12,763 bases of DNA from Planctomycetota bacterium (GTDB taxonomy: Bacteria > Planctomycetota > Planctomycetia > Gemmatales > Gemmataceae): NCBI GenBank assembly GCA_018970845.1, contig JAGWVO010000069.1, forward strand, positions 1-12,763, written 5' to 3'. Shown in pieces: positions 6,526 to 12,763 of the stretch. Made by a program: the position numbers and the translations under genes. Positions within the stretch are counted from its first letter, which is position 1; each line of letters opens with the position of its first letter. The notes below the pieces were generated by a model. That model was given only the letters and a program-made list of their open reading frames with translations, ran no database searches and was not told where the DNA came from.

Positions 6526-7608
6526 ATGATCACCAAATGGAACGGCATGGCTAAACGCCAAGGTTTCACGCTGATTGAACTGTTGGTTGTCATCGCCATC
6601 ATCGCGGTGCTGATCGGATTGCTGGTACCCGCGGTGCAGAAGGTGCGGGAGGCCGCCAACCGGATGAAGTGCACCAACAACCTCAAGCAATTCGGGCTGG
6701 CTTCCCACAACTACGAGTCAACCAACGGAACGCTTCCGCCCACCCAGCACACAGTGGTCTTGCCACTCAACGGCACTGGCGCGCCCACCACTTATTCCTC
6801 GGGTGCGACGCTTCAAGCCCTCATGCTTCCTTATTTTGAACAAGCCAGCAAATACAACCAATTCAATATGAATTATAATGTCAATAGTGATGCTCCCCTG
6901 CACAGCGGCATTCCCGCTCTTGCCAACGCGAACGCCAATGCCCGCGCCGGCGATGTCCCGATTTTCCTGTGTCCTTCCGATCCTTCGCAGGCTTTCACTT
7001 TCACCAATGCTGGTCGCCTGAATTATGGGGGATCGCTGGGAGCCTCCTCCAGCTATCGAGGTGGAACAGCCTTGGATGGGATTTTTGCCATTCCTTATCC
7101 GTCCGCCGGATCAGCGATGTCAGGCAACAGAATCGCATCGATAACGGATGGAACATCCAACACCAGCATGTTTGCCGAATTCATGAGGGGCACATTTCCC
7201 GCAGGCACGGCAACCGCGACTTACGACAACACGACATCGATGATTGGCGGCACCTATACGGGCACGGCCCTGACCGATGGCCGCGCCGTGACTGAATGCA
7301 ACGGCCCCGCGGGCACGGTTATTCACTATGTCGGCCAACAATATTACCGCAACTTGCCCCAGAATTTCGTGTATACCCACACTCTTCCGATCAATTGGAA
7401 TAAGAAAGTTGCATCAGGAACCCAGCGATACAACTGTGGAAATTCCGCATTTACCGCCGTGCATCAAGCTGCCTCAAGCTTTCATTCGGGCGGCGCCAAC
7501 ATCGGCATGGCCGATGGGTCAGTCAAATTCGTCACCGATTCAATCGACTTTGTTGTTTGGCAAGGGATCGGCAGCGCCCGCGGTGGCGAAGCCGTGAATC
7601 TTCCCTGA
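6526..7608 (+). CDS. DUF1559 pseudopilin-like protein with H-x9-DG C-terminus
   Basis: The 360-residue product starts with a type IV prepilin leader: a short basic leader ending at G13, then FTLIE with the conserved Glu at position 5 of the mature protein (E18), then a hydrophobic helix to about residue 36. A prepilin peptidase should cleave after G13 and methylate F14. The DUF1559 domain follows (VREAANRMKC.NNLKQ and the C..PSDP motif in the middle), and the C-terminus carries H320-x9-D330-G331. DUF1559 proteins are strongly amplified in planctomycetes; they are pseudopilin-like surface or periplasmic proteins whose exact role is not established. The central part, around 6841-6890, is noticeably more AT-rich than neighbouring genes. 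A lipoprotein gene follows after 23 bases, so the two are probably co-transcribed, with the sulfatase gene third. Confidence 0.95.
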   Translation: MITKWNGMAKRQGFTLIELLVVIAIIAVLIGLLVPAVQKVREAANRMKCTNNLKQFGLASHNYESTNGTLPPTQHTVVLPLNGTGAPTTYSSGATLQALMLPYFEQASKYNQFNMNYNVNSDAPLHSGIPALANANANARAGDVPIFLCPSDPSQAFTFTNAGRLNYGGSLGASSSYRGGTALDGIFAIPYPSAGSAMSGNRIASITDGTSNTSMFAEFMRGTFPAGTATATYDNTTSMIGGTYTGTALTDGRAVTECNGPAGTVIHYVGQQYYRNLPQNFVYTHTLPINWNKKVASGTQRYNCGNSAFTAVHQAASSFHSGGANIGMADGSVKFVTDSIDFVVWQGIGSARGGEAVNLP

Positions 7609-7631
7609 TTCACATTACTGGGAGTTCCCAA

Positions 7632-8045
7632 ATGGTTCATTTTCGATTCTTCTTTGTGTTCGCCTGCATCATGTCATCCATTTCCGGGTGCTCCGGGGGA
7701 AGCGGCGGGCCATCCGGCCCGGGCCCGGGCGGAACCCCAACGGGAAAAGAAGGCCTTTCGAGCCTGCAGCAGCTATTGAAGGCGTATGGTGACGAAAAGA
7801 AGGCTGCACCAGCCAAGATTGCCGATTTGGAGAAAGTCGAACCCGTGTACCCGGGCGCCTATATCGCGCTTGTGCAGGGAAACATTGTATATTCCTGGGG
7901 TAAATCACTCTCGTCATCTGGAAGCGATACTGTTCTTGCCTATGAGAAAAAGGTGCCGGAATCCGGCGGCCATGTCCTCATGCAGGATGGAACCGTGAAG
8001 GAAATGTCAGCCGCGGAGTTCAACTCCGCCAAGAAGGCCAAATGA
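7632..8045 (+). CDS. Small lipoprotein with pilin-like GG...DG tail
   Basis: The 137-residue product has a lipoprotein signal: a basic/aromatic start, a hydrophobic stretch and lipobox I17-S18-G19-C20, so it should be lipid-anchored at C20. A Gly/Pro/Ser-rich linker (about 21-42) leads to a small globular domain beginning LQQLLKAYG. Near the end, AYEKKVPESGGHVLMQDG (DG at 119-120) then TVKEMSAAEF resembles the C-terminal '..GG-VLF-DGSV' element of DUF1559/H-x9-DG pseudopilins. That resemblance is my reading; I know no named family. ATG 7632 is chosen over an in-frame start at 7557, because GGGAG lies 7 bases upstream and the 7557 form would bury the signal and overlap the DUF1559 gene. Its stop overlaps the sulfatase start in ATGA, which suggests translational coupling. 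It is probably an envelope partner of the DUF1559 protein. Confidence 0.85.
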   Translation: MVHFRFFFVFACIMSSISGCSGGSGGPSGPGPGGTPTGKEGLSSLQQLLKAYGDEKKAAPAKIADLEKVEPVYPGAYIALVQGNIVYSWGKSLSSSGSDTVLAYEKKVPESGGHVLMQDGTVKEMSAAEFNSAKKAK

Positions 8046-9529
8046 GGCGATTGCTTCCGCTGGTCGCCATTGCCTTCCTGTTGATTTCGGCCGTCTCCTG
8101 CCCGGCCGCCGGCCCCAATGTCCTGATGGTGGCCATCGACGATCAGAACGATTGGATCGGCTGCCTTGGCGGCCATCCGCAGGCCCGAACGCCTTACATC
8201 GACTCATTGGCGGCACGCGGCACCCTTTTCACCAATGCCCATTGTCAGGCGCCCCTTTGCAACCCTTCCCGTTCAAGCCTGCTCACCGGCATGCGTCCAT
8301 CCACCACGGGCATTCATGGCCTGGTTCCCGGAATCCGGTCGGTTGACGCCACTCGAAACGCCATCACGCTTCCCCAGGCATTCAGGGGCGCCGACTATTG
8401 GACCTTCACCTGCGGCAAGGTTTTTCATGACGGATCGCTGTCACCCAAGGAGAGGCAGGCCGAGTTCGCCACCTGGGGCCCGGCGCCGGGCATGGGCAGG
8501 CCGCCCAAGCCGTTTGCCAAGCTTCCCCAACCCCGGCACCCGGCCATGGATTGGGGGCCCTTCCCTGAAACCGAATCAAAGGCCGCCGATCATCTGATCG
8601 CGGATGCCGCGATCAAGGCGCTTGCCGACGCGCCCAAGGAGAAACCGTTTTTCATCGCCGCCGGTTTCCGATTGCCCCATGTGCCTTGCTATGCCCCCAA
8701 GGCGTGGTTCGACCTTTTTCCCGAGGACAAGGTTCAATTGCCCCCCGTTCTCGAAACCGATCGGGACGATACCCCTCGTTTCTCGTGGTATCTCCACTGG
8801 AAACTTCCCGAACCGCGGCTCAAGACGCTGCGCGACCATGGCGAATGGAAGCCGCTCGTGCGGGCTTATCTTGCCAGCACGGCGTTCATGGACGCGCAGG
8901 TCGGCAGGTTGCTTCAGGCGTTGGAAAAAAGCGGGCGATCGGGCGAAACCGTCGTCGTGCTCTGGAGCGACCATGGATATCACCTGGGTGAAAAGCTGAT
9001 CACAGGCAAGAACACGCTTTGGGAACGCTCGACCCGCGTGCCATTGGTTTTCGCCGGCCCGGGCATCGCGCGCGGCGCCCGCTGCGGGAAGCCCGCCGAA
9101 CTGCTCGACATCTACCCGACCTTGGTGGAAATGTCAGGAATTCCCATGGAAAAGCGCCCGGCGCGGTTGGAAGGCGTCAGCCTGAAACCCCAACTGGCTG
9201 ATGCCGGCGCGCCCCGCGACAAGCCCGCCATCACCTCGCACAACCAGGGCAATCACGCCGTGCGGGACGAGCGATATCGCTACATCCGCTACGCCGACGG
9301 CGGCGAGGAACTCTACGACATGCAAGCCGACCCGAACGAATGGACCAACCTCGCCGCCAAGGCGGAGCATTCCGAAACCAAGGCTCGACTGGCCCGATGG
9401 CTGCCCCGGGTGGATGTCGCCGCGGCCCCGGGCAGCCTGCACAGGGTGCTGATCCGGGATGGCGCCACCGGTGCCGTCACCTGGGAAGGCCAACCGGTCC
9501 TTCCGACCGACCCCATTCCCACGCCTTGA
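8042..9529 (+). CDS. Secreted sulfatase, iduronate-2-sulfatase-like
   Basis: This 495-residue member of the alkaline phosphatase/sulfatase superfamily has an N-terminal export signal (about residues 1-23, ending ISAVSCPAAG). C20 gives a weak possible lipobox (AVSC). The first metal-binding Asp pair is D33-D34 (AIDDQ). The sulfatase signature CNPSR begins at C73, the residue a formylglycine-generating enzyme would convert to the catalytic aldehyde. The second metal site is SDHGYHLGEK (D310, H311), followed by the substrate-side K and WERSTRVPL motif typical of iduronate-sulfatase-like enzymes. The C-terminal part has DERYRYIRYADGGEELYD. It should hydrolyse sulfate esters on a glycan outside the cytoplasm; the exact substrate is not visible. 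ATG 8042 overlaps the lipoprotein stop by 4 bases, so coupling replaces a strong ribosome binding site. No maturase is encoded in the window. Confidence 0.94.
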   Translation: MRRLLPLVAIAFLLISAVSCPAAGPNVLMVAIDDQNDWIGCLGGHPQARTPYIDSLAARGTLFTNAHCQAPLCNPSRSSLLTGMRPSTTGIHGLVPGIRSVDATRNAITLPQAFRGADYWTFTCGKVFHDGSLSPKERQAEFATWGPAPGMGRPPKPFAKLPQPRHPAMDWGPFPETESKAADHLIADAAIKALADAPKEKPFFIAAGFRLPHVPCYAPKAWFDLFPEDKVQLPPVLETDRDDTPRFSWYLHWKLPEPRLKTLRDHGEWKPLVRAYLASTAFMDAQVGRLLQALEKSGRSGETVVVLWSDHGYHLGEKLITGKNTLWERSTRVPLVFAGPGIARGARCGKPAELLDIYPTLVEMSGIPMEKRPARLEGVSLKPQLADAGAPRDKPAITSHNQGNHAVRDERYRYIRYADGGEELYDMQADPNEWTNLAAKAEHSETKARLARWLPRVDVAAAPGSLHRVLIRDGATGAVTWEGQPVLPTDPIPTP

Positions 9530-9578
9530 CCAAGGCGATGCCGTATGATGCCCTTGGAACGATTGACCCAAGGAACAT

Positions 9579-9582
9579 GGAG
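9579..9582 (+). promoter_or_regulatory. Ribosome binding site GGAG that sets the start at 9590
   Basis: GGAG is followed by 7 bases and ATG 9590. It favours this start over the in-frame ATG at 9545, which has no such site and would put 15 polar residues before the signal peptide. Confidence 0.6.
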
Positions 9583-9589
9583 AAAGGCA

Positions 9590-10111
9590 ATGTTGTCTCT
9601 CAAGCGCGCGTTGGCAGGATTGGCGGTGCTGGTTGCCGTGGGTACCGCCCTGGCGGCCCAGGATGTGTCGCTGGGTGGAAAGAAGGCCAAGACCCCCTCC
9701 GGGTGGAAGGAGGAGGCCCCCGCCAACCAGATGCGCTACGCCCAGTTCAAGCTTCCCAAGGTCGATGGCGATGACGCCGACGCCGAACTTGTGGTCTTCA
9801 AGGGACTGGGCGGATCCGCAGACGCCAACATCGACCGGTGGAAGGGCTCATTCGCCAAGGGCGTGGATGCCAAAATCACCGAATATTCCGGCCCTTTAGG
9901 CAAGGGCAAGATGATCGACGCCAAGGGAACCTACCTTTACAAGTCCCAGCCGTTCAATCCCAACGCCAAGGCCGAGGAAAAGCCCGGCTATTCGATGCTC
10001 GGCCTGCATGTGGAAGGGGACGCCGTCTACCACATCCGCCTGACAGGGCCCACCAAGACCGTTTCCAAGCACCGTGAGGCGTTCGAGGGCTGGCTCAAGA
10101 GCTTCCAGTGA
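9590..10111 (+). CDS. Conserved secreted protein of unknown function
   Basis: The 173-residue product begins with a clear signal peptide (MLSLKRALAGLAVLVAVGTALA, cleavage near ALA-AQD). The mature part resembles a conserved hypothetical exported family common in planctomycetes. It has a GW and MRYAQF.LP segment, then DAELVVFKGLGGS..ANIDRWKGSF, then a TEYSGPLGKGKM segment, then KPGYSMLGLHVEGDAVYHIRLTGPTKTV and a C-terminal helix ending WLKSF. No catalytic motif or cysteine is visible, and no function is known to me. A soluble periplasmic beta-rich domain is likely. ATG 9590 is chosen for its ribosome binding site and signal peptide. It lies 60 bases after the sulfatase, with no evident terminator between, and its stop overlaps the queA start (GTGA). 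Confidence 0.85.
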   Translation: MLSLKRALAGLAVLVAVGTALAAQDVSLGGKKAKTPSGWKEEAPANQMRYAQFKLPKVDGDDADAELVVFKGLGGSADANIDRWKGSFAKGVDAKITEYSGPLGKGKMIDAKGTYLYKSQPFNPNAKAEEKPGYSMLGLHVEGDAVYHIRLTGPTKTVSKHREAFEGWLKSFQ

Positions 10112-11148
10112 TCGAGCCGGACCGATTATTCCTCCATTACGACTTGCCGGCGGGTTCCATCGCCCAGGAACCCGCCGAGCCCCGCGACTCGGCTCGCCTG
10201 CTTGTGATTCGCCGGGAATCCAATGGCCTTTCAAACCATGTCTTCAGGGATCTTCCCGGCCTTCTGAACCCCGGCGACCTTCTGGTGCTGAATTCCACTC
10301 GCGTTCTTCCGGCGCGGTTGTTCGGCGTTCGTGAATCGACAGGCGGTCGCTGGCACGCCCTCTTCGTGAAGACAAGCTCGAAAGGCCTTTGGGAAATGCT
10401 GGGCCACTCGGGCGGACACATCGCGCCGGGAGAATGGCTCGCGGTGAACCCCGGTCCACTCAGGCTTCGCATGGCGGGCCGCACCGGGCATGGCCGCTGG
10501 TTGGTTGAGCCCCATCCCGAGGGAGAGGCCGAGGCTTGGCTTGATCGTTGCGGCCAGGTTCCCCTTCCTCCCTACATCCGACGCGGAGTCGCCCATTCGG
10601 GAGACACCGGCCGCTACCAAACCCTCCATGCCCGTGTTCCCGGTTCCATCGCCGCGCCCACCGCCGGGTTGCACTTCACCCCGCAGGTTCATGCGGCGCT
10701 GTCCGAGCGAGGGATCGCCACGACGGAGGTGTGCCTTCATGTGGGACCCGGAACCTTCCAACCCCTGCCCAAGGACAATCCCATGGGCCATGAGGTCGAG
10801 GCTGAATGGGGGCAGGTTTCGGCATCGGCATTGACGGCGTTGCGCGCCTGCAGGGAGCGGGGCGGGCGGGTGGTGACGGTGGGAACGACCACCACCCGGC
10901 TTCTCGAGTCGATGGGTCAGGCCACGGGATTGCCTGATTGGGAAGGATGGGCTACTGTAACTTTGCGACCGGGGCATCAGTTCCGATGGACCGACGCGAT
11001 GATCACCAACTTCCACCAACCCGGAACCGGGTTGCTGCTGTTGATGAACTCGCTGGTTCCCTCCGAACTCCTCAGGCGCGCCTACCAAGAGGCCTTGGAA
11101 TCGGGCTATCGGTTCCTCAGCTACGGTGACGCGACTCTGGTCCTTTAG
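10108..11148 (+). CDS. queA: S-adenosylmethionine:tRNA ribosyltransferase-isomerase QueA
   Basis: QueA transfers and isomerises the ribosyl group of S-adenosylmethionine onto preQ1-modified tRNA, making epoxyqueuosine at position 34 of GUN-anticodon tRNAs in the cytoplasm. The 346-residue length is normal for the family. Diagnostic stretches appear in order: GDLLVLNSTRVLPARLFG (about 55-72), PLPPYI, APTAGLHFT (183-191), LHVGPGTFQP, VGTTTTRLLES, TNFHQPGT and the C-terminal SYGDATLVL. All are intact. The start is a GTG at 10108, overlapping the TGA of the preceding secreted-protein gene, so translation is probably coupled. This is an odd partner for a cytosolic tRNA enzyme. No other queuosine genes and no preQ1 riboswitch are visible in the window. 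Confidence 0.96.
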   Translation: MIEPDRLFLHYDLPAGSIAQEPAEPRDSARLLVIRRESNGLSNHVFRDLPGLLNPGDLLVLNSTRVLPARLFGVRESTGGRWHALFVKTSSKGLWEMLGHSGGHIAPGEWLAVNPGPLRLRMAGRTGHGRWLVEPHPEGEAEAWLDRCGQVPLPPYIRRGVAHSGDTGRYQTLHARVPGSIAAPTAGLHFTPQVHAALSERGIATTEVCLHVGPGTFQPLPKDNPMGHEVEAEWGQVSASALTALRACRERGGRVVTVGTTTTRLLESMGQATGLPDWEGWATVTLRPGHQFRWTDAMITNFHQPGTGLLLLMNSLVPSELLRRAYQEALESGYRFLSYGDATLVL

Positions 11149-11183
11149 GGGTGCCGTATCCCCCCGGTTGAATATCGCCCACG

Positions 11184-11210
11184 GGTTGCCAGGCTCAAAA
11201 TGAGCCAACC
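11184..11210. repeat. Hairpin in the queA-kinase intergenic region
   Basis: GGCTCA (11192-11197), loop AAA and TGAGCC (11201-11206) form a perfect 6-bp stem. It is extended by GGTT (11184-11187) with AACC (11207-11210) across a 4-base bulge. A short CCC-CACG-GGG hairpin follows at 11215-11223. There is no U-run, so it is not a classical terminator. It could end the queA transcript, stabilise its 3' end, or be a dispersed palindromic repeat. The in-frame ATG at 11200 lies within this structure, which argues against that ATG as the kinase start. Confidence 0.45.
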
Positions 11211-11253
11211 GCACCCCACGGGGCGGCGCATTGGCTTGAATCAGGCCTTTTTG

Positions 11254-12763
11254 ATGACTTCCAGCCATCTTTCCCCGACTGCCCTCGTCACCGGTTTCGA
11301 CTTCTCCACCGGATCGGTGAAAGGGTTGGCCTTCGACCTCTCGGGGCATTCGATCGCCGAGGTGCGCCTTCCGACCGATCTCTGGACCTCGGGCGGTGTC
11401 AGTGAACTCAACATTGGCCAGCTGGAAGGTCAGGTGCGCGGGGCCCTCCGTGCCATGGCCCGCCGGCTCAGGGAACTCGGCCGCCTTTCCGACTGGCAGG
11501 CCGTGGGCATCTCCGCCACCCACCACACCGCCGGCAGGGTCGACCGCGACGGCCTGCAGGTGCGCCGGGCCATCTGCTGGAACGATGGCACCCTGGCCCC
11601 GCATCATGCCCGAGGCCTGCAAAGGCTTGGCGGGCAGGCTCGGGTGCGTGAACTTATTGGCGGTCCTTGGGCGATCCGTTATTCGCTGAGTCATCTGGTG
11701 AAGGATGAGGAGGCGCTGCCCGCGGCTGACTGGTCGCGCACCTGGCGCATCCTGCCTCACGGTCCCCTGGTCGCCGGTTTCATGACCGGGAACTTTGATG
11801 TCACCAGCGTCTCGAGCGCCGCTTCCACCGGCATGCTCGACTTGCGCTCGGCGGCCTGGCAACCCGCGATGCTGGACGCCCTCGCCGATCCCGCGCACAG
11901 GCGCATGGCGCTGGAATCGCTGCCACGCGTTGTCGATCATCTCGATCCCGTGGGTCCGATATCGACGGCGATTTGCCATGAGCTGGGGATCGACCCGAAC
12001 AGGGCGCCCCTGGTGTTCCCCACTTCCGACGACCAGCAAGCCGGGCTCGCCGGCGGCGGCGCGGTGGATGCCGGACAGGTGGCCGTGATCCTCGGCAACT
12101 CGGCCGTGGTGAACAGCAGCGCCTCAGCTCCCCCGGCCACCGACAGCCTCGACTGCATGCGCCTCAATTGGGGGCCATACTTGTGGATGCGCTGCTACAC
12201 GAACGGGGCGCAGTTCCTCGACCGCGTGGTGGGCGAAAGGCCCGACTGGAACGCCCTCGAATCCCGCGCCCGGGCCGTGCCGGCGGGGTGCGCCGGAGTG
12301 AGGGTGATGCCGTTCGTCCATGCGGAACCGAGCTTGGGGGTGAACGGTCCCCGCTTCGCCTGGACCCCATCCGAGCCAGCCGACGCCGGAGTGCGGTTCC
12401 GGGCGTCACTCGAGGCCCTGGCCTGCCTCATCGCCTTGGGCCTGCGGGCGCACCGCGAGAACGGCCAGGTGGTGGAGCGCGTGAGCGTGTCGGGCGGCAT
12501 CGCCCGGTGCGGGCTCATGCTTGAAATCCTGGCCTCGATGATCGGCCTGCCGGTGTATCGGCTCGAAAGCCACGAGGGGCCGGCCCTCGGCGCCGCCGCG
12601 GGCGCCCTGGCCGGAATCGAGACCGTCCGCGCCCGCGAAAGCGGACACCCACAGCGGCACACCATGGCTTCGGCGGTCGCGAGGCTGGTGCGACTGCGTC
12701 CCGATCCTGTGAATCCCGACCCTGCCTCCACGGAAGCCTATGTGGCCCTGCTGGCGCGCTTCG
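11254..12763 (+). CDS. FGGY-family carbohydrate kinase, xylulokinase-like (3' end outside window)
   Basis: The frame is open for 503 codons from ATG 11254 to the right edge without a stop. FGGY kinases phosphorylate sugars with ATP in the cytoplasm; this one is closest in pattern to xylulokinases. The N-terminal phosphate-binding motif is GFDFSTGSVKG (D16-K23). The likely catalytic Asp is D259 or D260 in TSDDQQAGLAGGG. The adenosine-side motif GNSAVVNSS starts at G281. The C-terminal FGGY signature is SGGIARCGLMLEILASM (from S413), with the LGAAAGA motif after it. About 500 residues is close to full length, so little is probably missing. An in-frame ATG at 11200 would add 18 residues, but it lies in a hairpin and precedes the conserved core by too much; neither start has a strong ribosome binding site. 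The actual sugar is undetermined. Confidence 0.9.
   Translation, partial: MTSSHLSPTALVTGFDFSTGSVKGLAFDLSGHSIAEVRLPTDLWTSGGVSELNIGQLEGQVRGALRAMARRLRELGRLSDWQAVGISATHHTAGRVDRDGLQVRRAICWNDGTLAPHHARGLQRLGGQARVRELIGGPWAIRYSLSHLVKDEEALPAADWSRTWRILPHGPLVAGFMTGNFDVTSVSSAASTGMLDLRSAAWQPAMLDALADPAHRRMALESLPRVVDHLDPVGPISTAICHELGIDPNRAPLVFPTSDDQQAGLAGGGAVDAGQVAVILGNSAVVNSSASAPPATDSLDCMRLNWGPYLWMRCYTNGAQFLDRVVGERPDWNALESRARAVPAGCAGVRVMPFVHAEPSLGVNGPRFAWTPSEPADAGVRFRASLEALACLIALGLRAHRENGQVVERVSVSGGIARCGLMLEILASMIGLPVYRLESHEGPALGAAAGALAGIETVRARESGHPQRHTMASAVARLVRLRPDPVNPDPASTEAYVALLARF

Noticed and set aside
10231..12039. 602-codon leftward frame opposite queA and the kinase
   Set aside because: It spans two intact conserved genes and their intergenic gap in antisense. 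Its Gly/Arg/Pro-rich translation has no domain pattern.
11254..12763. Suspected missing or frameshifted gene at the right edge, since no closed reading frame covers it
   Set aside because: The frame from 11254 reads to the edge without a stop and contains all FGGY motifs in order. It is simply cut off by the window end.

Overview
The window looks like chromosomal DNA of a planctomycete (phylum Planctomycetota). The evidence is a PVC-type dehydrogenase/HEAT/cytochrome c protein, a DUF1559 pseudopilin-like protein with a prepilin leader and a C-terminal H-x9-DG motif, a secreted iduronate-sulfatase-like enzyme, a Tat-exported TIM-barrel sugar isomerase/epimerase, a DUF6717 protein, and high GC at third codon positions. 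There are no mobile elements, CRISPR arrays, rRNA or tRNA genes, and no stretch over 300 bases without a gene.

Layout. Bases 1-130 hold a possible 3' end of a rightward gene. A large leftward gene (131-3613) encodes the exported PVC dehydrogenase-like haem protein and is divergent from a YugP-like membrane zinc metallopeptidase (3769-4488, +). The metallopeptidase gene ends at a perfect 10-bp hairpin (4491-4520), facing a leftward series of three genes. In order of transcription these are a TIM-barrel isomerase/epimerase (5446-6444), an unrecognised 79-residue protein (5125-5364) and a DUF6717 protein (4545-5015). An inverted repeat (5067-5110) lies between the last two.

From 6526 all genes run rightward. 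A DUF1559 pseudopilin-like gene is followed after 23 bases by a small lipoprotein gene, whose stop overlaps the start of a sulfatase gene (ATGA). After 60 bases comes a secreted protein of unknown function, whose stop overlaps the GTG start of queA (GTGA). Then, after about 105 bases containing a hairpin, comes an FGGY sugar kinase that runs off the right edge.

Function. Several products fit planctomycete polysaccharide catabolism: sulfatase for desulfation, isomerase/epimerase and FGGY kinase for sugars, and the exported PVC dehydrogenase-like protein for oxidation of a sugar or alcohol. This is inferred from family membership; no specific substrate can be read from the sequence. queA (queuosine tRNA modification) and the metallopeptidase are housekeeping-type genes. 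I see no convincing new multi-gene system. The items most worth following up are the lipoprotein carrying a pilin-like GG...DG tail, the two small uncharacterised genes with an inverted repeat between them, and queA translationally coupled to a secreted protein gene. Several start codons were moved inward from the longest reading frame because a ribosome binding site or signal peptide supports the shorter form.
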